From Verrucomicrobiota bacterium (GTDB lineage: Bacteria > Verrucomicrobiota > Verrucomicrobiia > Limisphaerales > UBA9464), in the NCBI GenBank assembly GCA_025363585.1, contig JANYDN010000017.1:1-35363 (forward strand): DNA of 35,363 nt, written 5' to 3'. A program made the translations under genes and the position numbers. The stretch's first letter is position 1, and each line of letters opens with the position of its first letter. This document shows, in pieces, positions 1-7,729 of this stretch. Below the pieces are notes generated by a model, which saw nothing but the letters and a program-made list of their open reading frames with translations, ran no database searches and had not been told where the DNA came from.

Positions 1-278
1 GGCCACGCCACGGTAGGTGGCACCGGCCCTGGTGCCACGTCCGAGCAAGCCGGCAGGGGACGCACTCCAGGCTTCCCGGTGACGGCAGGGCCGCCGTCAC
101 CCACCCAGGCCGAGGCCATGCCACGGTGGGTGGCACCGGGCCTGCCAAGGCAGGTGGCACCGGCCCTGGTGCCACTTCCGAGCAAGCCGGCATGGAAGGC
201 TCTCCAGGCTTCCGATGCTTCCCGGTGACGGCAGGGCCGCCGTCACCCACGCAGGCTGAGGCCACGCCGGCGCCGGCC
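1..278. repeat. Two tandem copies of a dispersed double-hairpin repeat
   Basis: No gene is seen here. Two related units each hold two palindromes. Hairpin A (17-38 and 154-175) has arms GTGGCACC/GGTGCCAC around a 6-base loop GGCCCT. Hairpin B (78-101 and 224-247) has arms GGTGACGGC/GCCGTCACC around loop AGGGCC. The spacers between A and B (39 and 48 bases) are less conserved. The same family recurs at 30401-30610. Both loci lie directly downstream of the stop codon of a minus-strand gene, so a role at mRNA 3' ends is possible; this is inference. Confidence 0.85.
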
Positions 279-2549
279 TCACGGCAAATCCGGATTCACG
301 AACCGATAGTATCGGTGGCCCGCATCGTTCGGATCGACCTTGTATTCCGTGTCGGTCAGACCCGGGAGCCCGTTGCTTTGCCACGTGTATTCCTTCAGCG
401 ATGTCCACCCGACGAGATTCTCCGAGACCTGCAACTGTGCACGCGACAACGTCGGGGGCACGGACAGGTCGAACGATTTCCCGCCCACTTTCAACGTAAG
501 CTTTCCCTTGGAAATATGCCCCCTGTGGATCGTCGGCGGATTTCCGGTCGTCGCGACGGCGAATCCACGGTCATCCACGACACGGATCGAGAGGAACATG
601 TCGGTCTCGGAAGCGGGTGCCTTGAGACGAAGATGGACGCGGTTGGTGCTTCCGGCGGGCGCCGCCGGGATTTCGAAAACATCCTTTCGCGGTGGGCCAA
701 TGAGAAACAGGAAGTCGATGCCGACACTCTTCACGTAGCCATCGGGATCGGACAGGTCCAGCACGAGATCGATGGAGTCGCCCGAGAAAAACCTTTTGTC
801 GGACGGCGGCCAAACCAAGGACATCCGTGGCGGATGGTTCGCCGGTTGCGAAGGTTGGTAATCCAATGTCACGCGCGGGTGATCGCCGGGATAGTAGTCG
901 GCCGACGGCAACAACTCGACGTCGTAAAACAACGCGGTGTCCTGGAAGTCGTTGAAAACCGGAGTCAGCTCGGAGTCGACCGCGTCCAGTCCGGGCTCGA
1001 GGGAGCCGAACGCTCCCAGCGAGTAGGCGCTGATGACGTTGGTCCCTTTCGCGTCGGGATTCGGCGTCCCGTCCTTCAAGCGCGTGGAGAACCTGAACGA
1101 GGGGTGAAAGTAGTTATCGATCGGCCCGGTCCGGGTGATGCGGACTATGCCCGGATGGCTGCCGACGGTCCCGGGCGCCGTCGGCTCGACGATCGTTCCG
1201 TCGAGCACCTCCAGGTCCACCACCGGCATGTCGGCCACGACTCCGGAAAGAAACGGCGCGAGCCCGGAGGGGATCACCGGTGGGAAAACTTCCGGAAACG
1301 CCGGGTCGTGGGGTTGCCCGAGTTGGTAGTCCTCGTTGCGCCCCATCGCGCGCACGTAACCGTCGCCGGCCAACACCAGCAGGTGCTGGCCACTCTCGGA
1401 GAAACCCAGGATCGGCAACCATTCCGGCGGCACTTCCAGCACCGGGGAGTCCACCCGGAAATCCGCTCCCGGATGAAATGCGCCGTACCAACTCAAAATG
1501 CCGGTGTGCCCGCCGTGCAGGAATCCCTGGTCGTCGAGCGACAGTATAAGGTCGGACTCCGAACCGAATCCCCCGCCCTTCACGTCGGTCCACGACGCCA
1601 CTCCATCGAGGTCGGGAACCGCAACCGGAGTCGGGTCCGGGTTGAGGTCCGTGGGGCCGCGGGTTCCCCACGTGTAGAGATGGCCGTCCGCGGACCACGC
1701 CATCGCCAAGTCCGCGGCGATCGCCACGCGGTTCCACGGCGCGAGCAGACCCGGCGCGGGCACTTCCCGGAAAAGCGGGTCGAACGTCGTTCCGATCAAC
1801 GAAGCGTCGGGCCCGCGCATTCCGGTCGAGGGCACCGCCGCGGCGAACACGCGGCCGTCCGACGTCAGCGCGAGGAATCCGCGGCGCCCGCCGACGACGC
1901 GGACGAAATCGGTCGCGGTGCCGACGCCCGACGCGACCTCGGTGTGGAATTTCGAGAACGGCGCGTTGGTCCCGTCCGGCGCCGTGGCGCGAAGCCACAG
2001 CAGTTTGCCGTCCAAATCGGCACCGAGGCCGAGCGGCAACGCCTGTTGGTCGAGTTGGAATGCCGGCACCGCGACGTCGCGCCAATGATTCGTCCCAAGG
2101 CGCGTCGCGAGGTTTTGCGCGAATCCCCGCGGGGCGCCCCACGGCAACTCGGGCTCGCCCCAGCCGTACACCGCGCCGTCCGGCGCGAGCGCAAGAAAGC
2201 ACGAACCCGGCGCGAACTTCGTCCACTTGGCGACTCCCGCCGGGAACGGCAACTTGATCGCCGTGGCGCTTCCGACCGTGCTGCCGTCGCCGAATTGTCC
2301 GTCGGCGTTCGCGCCCCACGCCCACAATTGCCCGTCGTCGTCCACGAACGAACTCTCGCCCCCGTGCCGCGACATCACCGCGTGCACCGTGGTGTCGGCG
2401 GTCCCCATGCCATCCCATGATCCCGCGAGCAGTCCGACGACGGCCATCCACCGACCCATGACGCGGCGCGTCCCCGCCGGGGTTTGGCGCGTCGGGCGAA
2501 CCTCGTGCAGCGCGGGTTCCGATGGATGCGTGGGAATGGAGGTTTGCAT
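279..2549 (-). CDS. Secreted RCC1-repeat protein with verrucomicrobial-type C-terminal domain
   Basis: The roughly 756-residue product carries several RCC1-like blade motifs in its N-terminal half (for example 'GQLWAWGANADGQFGDGS' and 'GAVYGWG'), which fold as a beta-propeller. An Ig-like stretch follows in the second half (starting near 'NHPPRMSLVWPP'). The C-terminal segment around 'LQVSENLVGW' ending in 'RYYRFVNPDLP' is a pattern common in secreted Verrucomicrobia proteins. The start is uncertain. ATG at 2549 is used here, but ATG at 2459 would give a more classic signal peptide (MGRWMAVVGLLAGSW) and ATG at 2576 is also open. No strong Shine-Dalgarno decides it. The substrate or partner is unknown; an extracellular or periplasmic location is inferred. 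The stop codon abuts the hairpin repeat at 1-278. Confidence 0.85.
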   Translation of the reverse strand: MQTSIPTHPSEPALHEVRPTRQTPAGTRRVMGRWMAVVGLLAGSWDGMGTADTTVHAVMSRHGGESSFVDDDGQLWAWGANADGQFGDGSTVGSATAIKLPFPAGVAKWTKFAPGSCFLALAPDGAVYGWGEPELPWGAPRGFAQNLATRLGTNHWRDVAVPAFQLDQQALPLGLGADLDGKLLWLRATAPDGTNAPFSKFHTEVASGVGTATDFVRVVGGRRGFLALTSDGRVFAAAVPSTGMRGPDASLIGTTFDPLFREVPAPGLLAPWNRVAIAADLAMAWSADGHLYTWGTRGPTDLNPDPTPVAVPDLDGVASWTDVKGGGFGSESDLILSLDDQGFLHGGHTGILSWYGAFHPGADFRVDSPVLEVPPEWLPILGFSESGQHLLVLAGDGYVRAMGRNEDYQLGQPHDPAFPEVFPPVIPSGLAPFLSGVVADMPVVDLEVLDGTIVEPTAPGTVGSHPGIVRITRTGPIDNYFHPSFRFSTRLKDGTPNPDAKGTNVISAYSLGAFGSLEPGLDAVDSELTPVFNDFQDTALFYDVELLPSADYYPGDHPRVTLDYQPSQPANHPPRMSLVWPPSDKRFFSGDSIDLVLDLSDPDGYVKSVGIDFLFLIGPPRKDVFEIPAAPAGSTNRVHLRLKAPASETDMFLSIRVVDDRGFAVATTGNPPTIHRGHISKGKLTLKVGGKSFDLSVPPTLSRAQLQVSENLVGWTSLKEYTWQSNGLPGLTDTEYKVDPNDAGHRYYRFVNPDLP

Positions 2550-2554
2550 GGGTT

Positions 2555-2590
2555 GAATGGGTCGGCATGCGATCATCGTTCGACCCAACC
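2555..2590 (-). terminator. Weak intercistronic hairpin
   Basis: The minus-strand RNA can pair TGGGTCG with CGACCCA around a 16-base loop, extended by GGTTG/CAACC across a small bulge. There is no T-run, so an intrinsic terminator is unlikely. It sits between the stop of the DHPS-like gene and the RCC1 gene and could be a processing or attenuation element. Confidence 0.25.
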
Positions 2591-2631
2591 GACAATACCG
2601 CGAAAGACCCAGCCAACGCCGCGCAACCAGA

Positions 2632-3519
2632 CTACCAGGTGCCCATCGTCGCGAGCACCGCGCGGGTGCGCGGCACCTCGTGCGTGCGCAGCAGGTCGGT
2701 GCGTCCCAAGGCCGCCATCACCGCGAAGAACGGCTCGGCGCAACGCACCTCGTCGCCGAAGCATTCGAACGCGTGCGGCAACGCATGGCAGGTCGGCCAA
2801 CCCAGCGCGCGAAGGCGGAACGTGTTCAGGAAAACCGACATTTGATGCCGGATGCGCACCGAGGAATCGCCCAAGTTGCGGTAGTAGAATCCGAGCCCGG
2901 GATCGATCCACAAGCGCCGCACGCCCTGCCCCACCGCGACCTCGATCTCGCGCTCGAAATACTCGCGGAACATCGCCGTGGAATCCGCGCCGAAATCGAA
3001 GTCCGCGACCTCGCGCACGTTCGCGCCCTGCACGTGGCAAAGGATCACCGCGGCGTCGTGGTCCGCCACCATGCGGTACATTTCCGGCGTCCGCTGCGTT
3101 CCCGTGAGGTTCAGCACTTTCGCGCCCGCCTCGAGGCACGCGCGCGTTACTTCCGGATGATACGTCTCGACCGAAACGACGTGGCCCGCGCCCGCGAGTT
3201 CGCGCACGACCGGGAGCAACCGCGAGCGTTGCACGGCCTCGTCCACGCGCGCCGCGTGCGCGAGCGTCGACTCCGCGCCAACGTCGAGGATGTCGGCTCC
3301 CTGCGCGGCCAACACCTGTCCCATCCGCACCGCCGACTCCGTCGAGAGCGCGACGCTTTCACGGTACCACGAGTCGGCCGAGAGGTTGATGACGCCCATG
3401 AGCGAGGGCTTTTCGTTGCCGTCGAACCGACGCCCGGCGAGATCGAACGCCGCGACCCGCGACGGCAGCTCGGCCGCATGCGCGCGCGCGATGGCGGCCA
3501 GATCCTCGAGACGAAGCAT
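2632..3519 (-). CDS. Divergent dihydropteroate synthase-like (pterin-binding domain) protein
   Basis: The 295-residue product has the order of motifs of the DHPS/pterin-binding TIM barrel: 'MGVINLSADSW' (about residue 41; FolP usually MGVLNVTPDSF), 'GADILDVGAEST' (about 74), 'VSVETY', 'GAKVLNLTG', 'CHVQG', 'IDPGLGFYY' and a terminal 'RTHEV'. FolP joins a pterin pyrophosphate to p-aminobenzoate in folate synthesis. Several usual substrate residues differ: the RPG after EST is absent, and GFYY replaces GFGK. The product may therefore be a related enzyme rather than the folate FolP. ATG at 3519 was chosen because the protein aligns from there; the upstream in-frame codons run through a repeat. 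It lies on the same strand as tatD and the RCC1 gene. Confidence 0.75.
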   Translation of the reverse strand: MLRLEDLAAIARAHAAELPSRVAAFDLAGRRFDGNEKPSLMGVINLSADSWYRESVALSTESAVRMGQVLAAQGADILDVGAESTLAHAARVDEAVQRSRLLPVVRELAGAGHVVSVETYHPEVTRACLEAGAKVLNLTGTQRTPEMYRMVADHDAAVILCHVQGANVREVADFDFGADSTAMFREYFEREIEVAVGQGVRRLWIDPGLGFYYRNLGDSSVRIRHQMSVFLNTFRLRALGWPTCHALPHAFECFGDEVRCAEPFFAVMAALGRTDLLRTHEVPRTRAVLATMGTW

Positions 3520-3570
3520 GGCGCCGAGATTGCCTCGGGAAGGTCCCGGCCGCAACGCGCCGTACGCGTA

Positions 3571-3685
3571 GAGCGGCCGTCCCCGGCCGCGCAAAACACG
3601 GGCGTCCCCGCCCGTGCCCTACTGGCCCAGCTTGCCGGGACGCACCGGGGACGGTGCTTTCTGCGCGGCCGGGACGGCCACTCTA
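3571..3685. repeat. Cluster of palindromes with conserved GGGA/TCCC loops
   Basis: Four compact hairpins occupy the gap between the tatD stop and the DHPS-like gene. Two have loop TCCC on the plus strand (GGGA on the minus strand): arms GCGGCCG/CGGCCGC (3573-3590) and CACGGGCG/CGCCCGTG (3597-3616). One has loop GGGA on the plus strand with arms GCACCG/CGGTGC (3642-3657). A fourth has arms GGCCG/CGGCC around GGA (3667-3679). The last overlaps nearly to the tatD stop codon. The stems differ in sequence while the loop is kept. Confidence 0.75.
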
Positions 3686-4501
3686 CGTCATCCTCGGGAA
3701 AAACCGCGCCACGGTCGCGTTCGTGATCGACGCCAGTTCGGCGAGTTCGATCCCGCGTGCCGCCGCCGCCTGCACGGCGATTTCCCGCACGTAGGCAGGT
3801 TCGCACCGACGCCCCCGATGCGGCACCGGCGCCAGATACGGGCTATCCGTCTCCAGCATGAACCGATCCGGTGCCGCCGCGGACAACGCCGCGCGCACGC
3901 CGACGCCGTTCTTGAAGGTGGAGATGCCGGTGAAGCTGGTCAGCGATCCCAACGCTTCCACCTCGGCCAGTTCGGCGACCGTTCCCACGAAGCAGTGAAA
4001 CACGCCGCGCACCCGCGACGCGAAGGGGCGGAAAACCTCCAGCGCCGCCGCGTGCGCCGCGCGTTGGTGGACGATCACGTTCAACCCGAGATCCGCCGCC
4101 ACCTCGAGTTGCTGGCGGAAAATCTCGGCCTGCTTGTCCTTCGTCCGCGCGTCGTCGTCCGCCGTGCCGCCCGATTCCGACGACGGCAGGCGGTAGTGAT
4201 CGACGCCGCACTCGCCGATCGCCACCACCTTGGGATGCCGCGCCAGTTCGGCAATCTCCGCACGGACATCGGACGGCGCCGCGTCGACGTAACCCGGATG
4301 CCATCCGACCGCCGCGTAAACGCCGGGAAACCGCTCGGCCAGCGCGATCGCGCGCCGGCTGCTCGCCGCGTCGCACCCGATCGACACGATGCGATCGATG
4401 CCGGCATCGGCCGCACGCCGTACGACCTCATCGATGTCCGCGGCAAAGTCGGGAAAATCAAGGTGGGCATGCGTATCCACGAACCGTTCCATGCGACCCA
4501 T
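3683..4501 (-). CDS. TatD family metal-dependent hydrolase (putative DNase)
   Basis: The 272-residue product has the full set of TatD metal ligands: H11 and H13 in 'THAHLDFPDF', E97 in 'GECGVDHY', H145 in 'IVHQR', H169 in 'FHCFVG' and D219 in 'ETDSPYLAP'. TatD proteins are cytoplasmic TIM-barrel hydrolases; the studied ones are Mg-dependent 3'-5' exonucleases acting on single-stranded DNA or RNA. Length is close to the family norm. ATG at 4501 has AGG four bases upstream; ATG at 4492 is the alternative. The open frame continues upstream across leuD but shows no homology there. It is divergent from leuD, with 117 bases between. Substrate specificity cannot be told from sequence. Confidence 0.92.
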   Translation of the reverse strand: MGRMERFVDTHAHLDFPDFAADIDEVVRRAADAGIDRIVSIGCDAASSRRAIALAERFPGVYAAVGWHPGYVDAAPSDVRAEIAELARHPKVVAIGECGVDHYRLPSSESGGTADDDARTKDKQAEIFRQQLEVAADLGLNVIVHQRAAHAAALEVFRPFASRVRGVFHCFVGTVAELAEVEALGSLTSFTGISTFKNGVGVRAALSAAAPDRFMLETDSPYLAPVPHRGRRCEPAYVREIAVQAAAARGIELAELASITNATVARFFPRMT

Positions 4502-4531
4502 CGTACCTATGCCGTGCCCCCCGCGCCAGCG

Positions 4532-4563
4532 ACTGACCACTGACCACTGATTACTGACTACTA
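4532..4563. repeat. Short degenerate tandem repeat (ACTGACC-like 7-8-mers)
   Basis: Four to five imperfect copies of a CTGACCA/CTGATTA/CTGACTA unit lie in the divergent gap between tatD and leuD. No clear promoter could be placed around it for either gene. Confidence 0.7.
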
Positions 4564-4618
4564 CTTCCCTCCCCTTTGCATTTGCGTTCCGGGGGGTCGC
4601 CACCGCATTTTTGCCGCG

Positions 4619-5173
4619 ATGCAAGCCAGGTTCACCGGGCCGGTCTATGTGGTCCGCGACAATATCGACACCGACCAGATCATCCCCGCGCAGTTCCTCA
4701 ACCTCGTGCCGACGATCGCCGAGGAATACGAGAAGCTGGGCGCCTATGCGATGCATGGTCTTCCCGACGCGCTGTATCCGGAGCGCTACATCGCCGAGGG
4801 ATCGCTCGACAGCCGCTACCCGATCGTGATCGGCGGCCGGAATTTCGGATGCGGCAGTTCCCGCGAACACGCGCCCATCGCGCTGGGTTCCGCCAATTGC
4901 GAGTGCATCGTCGCCGAATCCTACGCGCGGATCTTCTTCCGCAATTGCGTGGCCACCGGCGAACTCTACCCGATCGAATGCCCGGAGCGACTGTGCGAGA
5001 TCTTCAAGACGGGCGATCTCGCGACGGTCGACATCGACGCCAACACCATCATCCACGAGGGCACGGGCAAGGTTTACCCGCTCAAGCCGCTGGGCGAGGT
5101 GCGGCCGGTGGTCGATGCCGGCGGCATCTTCGACTATGCCCGCGAAACCGGGATGATTCCCAAGGCCGCGTGA
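4619..5173 (+). CDS. leuD: 3-isopropylmalate dehydratase small subunit
   Basis: The 184-residue product is the swivelling small subunit that joins LeuC to isomerise 2-isopropylmalate to 3-isopropylmalate in leucine synthesis, in the cytoplasm. Diagnostic motifs are 'DNIDTDQIIPAQFL' near the N-terminus and 'GGRNFGCGSSREHAPIAL' (about residue 77), which form the substrate-binding loops of aconitase-family small subunits. ATG at 4619 puts the first motif at the expected distance from the N-terminus. A strong intrinsic terminator follows at 5203-5230. leuC is not adjacent, so the large subunit must be encoded elsewhere. The short length and the DNIDTDQIIP motif resemble the compact LeuD / homoaconitase-small-subunit type, so a related dehydratase role is the main alternative. 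Confidence 0.93.
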   Translation: MQARFTGPVYVVRDNIDTDQIIPAQFLNLVPTIAEEYEKLGAYAMHGLPDALYPERYIAEGSLDSRYPIVIGGRNFGCGSSREHAPIALGSANCECIVAESYARIFFRNCVATGELYPIECPERLCEIFKTGDLATVDIDANTIIHEGTGKVYPLKPLGEVRPVVDAGGIFDYARETGMIPKAA

Positions 5174-5202
5174 ACGGCATCGCGATCCAACGATGCGATC
5201 GG

Positions 5203-5230
5203 GGGCCGGCATTTTTGCCGGCCCTTTTTT
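5203..5230 (+). terminator. Rho-independent terminator of leuD
   Basis: A perfect 8-bp GC-rich stem (GGGCCGGC/GCCGGCCC) with loop ATTTTT is followed directly by six T residues, 30 bases after the leuD stop. It isolates leuD from the downstream cotH-like gene. Confidence 0.95.
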
Positions 5231-5301
5231 GTTACCAACCCTCCTTGAACAGTTGGCCCGGACCCGGCGTCCGAGCACGCGGCGCGCGGGCGCGAGCACC
5301 C

Positions 5302-6954
5302 ATGACCACCTTCCTTCGTTTTCCGGCGATCCTTCCGGGAGTTCTTTTCGCCCTCTTCGCCACCGCCCGAATCCTTGCGGCGGATCCCGCGACCCCGACC
5401 AACGCCCCTGCCACGGCGAACCCGTCGACCAACAGCGTCGTCAAGGACTCCAAACACGCCCGCGAGTCCGACGCGTTCTTTGCAGGCCCGATCCAGGCCT
5501 TCGACCTTCGCATCGGCAAGGCCGCCATGGACTCCCTTCGCCGGCAACCGCGGACTCCCGTCGCGGCGACGGTGTTCGTGGGCACCAACCGTTTCGAGTC
5601 GGTACTGGTCCACGTGAAGGGCGCGGCGGGAAGTTCGCGGAGCATCGACGACAATCCCGCGTTGACGCTGAACTTCGACAAACAGAACCCGGGCCAACGC
5701 CTCCAGGGACTCGACAAGATCCACCTCAACAACTCCGTCCAGGATCCGTCCCGCCTGTCCGAGATGGTTTGCTCGGACTTATATCTCGCGGCCGGCATCC
5801 CGACGCCCCGCGCGACCCAGGCCTTCGTCAAACTCAACGGACGCGACCTCGGCCTTTACGTTTTGAAGGAAGGCTTCAACAAAAGCTTCCTCGCGCGTCA
5901 TTTCACCAACCGCACCGGCAATCTTTACGACGGCGGGTTTCTCCGCGACATCGACCAGGACCTCGAGCGCGATTCCGGCGAGGGGCCCGACACCCACGCC
6001 GACCTCCACAAGCTCCATGCCGCGGCCGCGATCGGCGACGGCCAACGCCGCAAGGCCGCCTTGTCGGCGGTCCTGGATATGGATCGCTTCGCGACTTATA
6101 CCGCGATGCAGGTACTGACGGAGGATTGGGATGGCTACGCGTGCAACCGGAACAATTACCGCATCTACCACGATCCCGGTTCGGACAAGTTCGTGTTCTT
6201 CCCGCACGGGATGGACCAGATGTTCGACCGGGGCGGGATGCCGTTGCAGCGGAACTTCGCGGGCCTCGTGGCCGAGCGCACGTTCCAGATCGCCGAATTC
6301 CGCGAGCTCTACTGGCAGAAGGTCGCGTCGCTGATGGACACCGTCTTCACGACGCAACGCATGTTCGCGGTGATCGATGCCGCCGCCAAACGCCGGATCG
6401 AAAGCCCGGCCGCCAAGGGACGCAACGACGTCCACGAGTCCGACGACGCCGCGCGCGAATTGAAGAACCGGATCGCGTTCCGCGTGCGCAACGCGCGCGA
6501 GCAACTCGGGCAACGGCCGCGTCCGGCGAACTTCGACGCGAAGGGCGAGTTCCGTTTCGCGAACTGGTCGACCCACTCGGAAGACGGCCCGGTGAAGGCG
6601 ACGCGGGTCACGGACAAGGAAGGCCACCCGGTGCTGCAACTGAGCGCGAAGACCGGCGGTGCCGGTTCATTCCGGGCCCGTGCGAGGTTGCCGGCGGGCC
6701 ATTATAAGTTCGAGGCCAAGGCCACGACCGTCGACGTAGTTCCCCTCCAGGACGAGCGCGGACGCGGACTGGGCCTGCGTCTCAGCGGCGGCCCGCGCAC
6801 GAACCAAATGACGGGCACGACCGGCTGGCAGGTATTGAGCCACGAGTTCGTCCTCGATTCCGAAGGCGACGTGGAACTCGTCGGCGAACTCCGCGCCGCA
6901 TCCGGCACCGGCTGGTTCGACCCGGCCTCGATGGTCGTCCGCAAGGTGCCGTAG
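5302..6954 (+). CDS. Secreted CotH-like (spore coat kinase family) protein
   Basis: The 550-residue product starts with a signal peptide (hydrophobic 9-25, likely cleavage after ILAA near 27), then a low-complexity Pro/Thr/Ala linker. CotH-family features follow: 'LTLNFDKQNPGQRLQGLDKI' (121-140), 'LYVLKEGFNK' (185-194), 'EDWDGYACNRNNYRIYH' (274-290) and 'FFPHGMDQMF' (299-308), the last two holding the likely catalytic and metal-binding Asp/Asn residues. The family includes atypical protein kinases and many secreted bacterial proteins of unknown substrate. The C-terminal ~130 residues look like a beta-sandwich, possibly carbohydrate binding. ATG at 5302 was chosen because the signal peptide starts there; upstream in-frame codons overlap leuD. 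The kinase activity is inferred only from family. Confidence 0.85.
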   Translation: MTTFLRFPAILPGVLFALFATARILAADPATPTNAPATANPSTNSVVKDSKHARESDAFFAGPIQAFDLRIGKAAMDSLRRQPRTPVAATVFVGTNRFESVLVHVKGAAGSSRSIDDNPALTLNFDKQNPGQRLQGLDKIHLNNSVQDPSRLSEMVCSDLYLAAGIPTPRATQAFVKLNGRDLGLYVLKEGFNKSFLARHFTNRTGNLYDGGFLRDIDQDLERDSGEGPDTHADLHKLHAAAAIGDGQRRKAALSAVLDMDRFATYTAMQVLTEDWDGYACNRNNYRIYHDPGSDKFVFFPHGMDQMFDRGGMPLQRNFAGLVAERTFQIAEFRELYWQKVASLMDTVFTTQRMFAVIDAAAKRRIESPAAKGRNDVHESDDAARELKNRIAFRVRNAREQLGQRPRPANFDAKGEFRFANWSTHSEDGPVKATRVTDKEGHPVLQLSAKTGGAGSFRARARLPAGHYKFEAKATTVDVVPLQDERGRGLGLRLSGGPRTNQMTGTTGWQVLSHEFVLDSEGDVELVGELRAASGTGWFDPASMVVRKVP

Positions 6955-6960
6955 AAAGCC

Positions 6961-7095
6961 TCACGCCCGGCATCGCGGGGCGGGCGAAACACCCCGGCGC
7001 ATCCGATTCCGGAAACCGTCGACTAGCATCCGGTCGATCCGGGACTCTTCCAGATCGGCGAGAAACGCCGACTTGGGAGCCAGATAAACAATCAC
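6961..7095 (-). pseudogene. Truncated remnant resembling the N-terminus of a DUF2075 protein
   Basis: A GTG codon overlaps the mazG-like stop in a GTGA junction and opens a 44-codon frame beginning 'VIVYLAPKSAFLADLEES'. This resembles the N-terminus of DUF2075 proteins (typically MIVYxxTKxxFLxDV...), which are normally several hundred residues and carry a P-loop helicase/nuclease-like region. Here the reading frame stops shortly after 'NRMRRG', before any catalytic part, so the gene looks truncated. MazG-like pyrophosphohydrolases and DUF2075 genes are, from memory, found next to each other in other genomes, which would explain the coupling. The identification rests on about 35 residues and is tentative. 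Confidence 0.5.
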
Positions 7096-7454
7096 GGGTT
7101 CAATTCCGTGTACTTTTTGACCGACCCTTTGGACTTCTCGATCGGGTACTTCTTCGCGTTGAGCGCGATCTTCTCGGTGACGATCTCGGTCACGTTCCAA
7201 CCGTAGCGATCCGCGAGCAGGAACGCGTACGCGAAGACATCCGCCAATTCCTCGCGGACCTTTGCCGGATCGGCCTCGGCCGGGGACTTCCATAGGTATC
7301 GCTCCAGCAACTCCGCCGCCTCGATGCTGAGGGCCACGGCGAGGTCCTTCGGATTGTGGAATTGACCCCAGTCCCGCTCATCACGAAACCGCCGGAGCCT
7401 CTCGGTCAGCACCGCGATCTCCGATCCCGGTGGGCTATGAGTGGTTGGATTCAT
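7092..7454 (-). CDS. MazG-like nucleotide pyrophosphohydrolase
   Basis: The 120-residue product belongs to the small all-alpha NTP pyrophosphatase group, which cleaves (d)NTPs to monophosphate and pyrophosphate and is often linked to house-cleaning or stress and defence loci. The Mg-binding pairs are visible as E45/E48 in 'IEAAELLERYLW' and E69/D72 in 'EELADVFAYAFLLADRYGW'. The flanking 'WGQFHNPKDLA' and 'KYPIEKSKGSVKKY' segments are typical of this subgroup. Length matches the family. Its stop codon overlaps the GTG of the DUF2075-like remnant, so the two probably formed an operon before the partner was lost. It converges on the cotH-like gene. Confidence 0.9.
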   Translation of the reverse strand: MNPTTHSPPGSEIAVLTERLRRFRDERDWGQFHNPKDLAVALSIEAAELLERYLWKSPAEADPAKVREELADVFAYAFLLADRYGWNVTEIVTEKIALNAKKYPIEKSKGSVKKYTELNP

Positions 7455-7729
7455 GCGATGGCTGGATGATCCCCACGAGGTCCGACTGATTCAAGCTGCT
7501 CCTAGGCGGCCCCCATCACGGCAGGAGGCGCACGGTTCCGTTCGAGCAAGCGATCGATCCGCCGGTCCAGTCACCACCCCGCGTCCCGCGCGCCGGGCAA
7601 CTTCGTAGAAAGGGCAGCCGGCAAAACGCGAACCGCTTCCTGACTCCAAGTCGATATCCGCCGTTCACCTACCCGTCTGCATTCCCCGCTACCCCGCGAC
7701 GCGCGGACGTGGCAGGGTTTGCGTCCGGA
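7455..7729. other. Intergenic gap between mazG-like gene and lpxA
   Basis: This 275-base divergent gap holds no recognised gene, repeat or terminator. A promoter for each flanking gene must lie here, but no convincing -35/-10 pair was found by eye. Confidence 0.5.

Noticed and set aside
126-2420. Long plus-strand open frame of 764 codons opposite the RCC1 gene
   Set aside because: Arg-rich, low-complexity product typical of antisense shadow in GC-rich DNA; the minus-strand frame has clear RCC1 repeats.
7453-7610. Small plus-strand frame of about 50 codons upstream of lpxA
   Set aside because: No homology, no ribosome binding site and Arg/Pro-rich composition.
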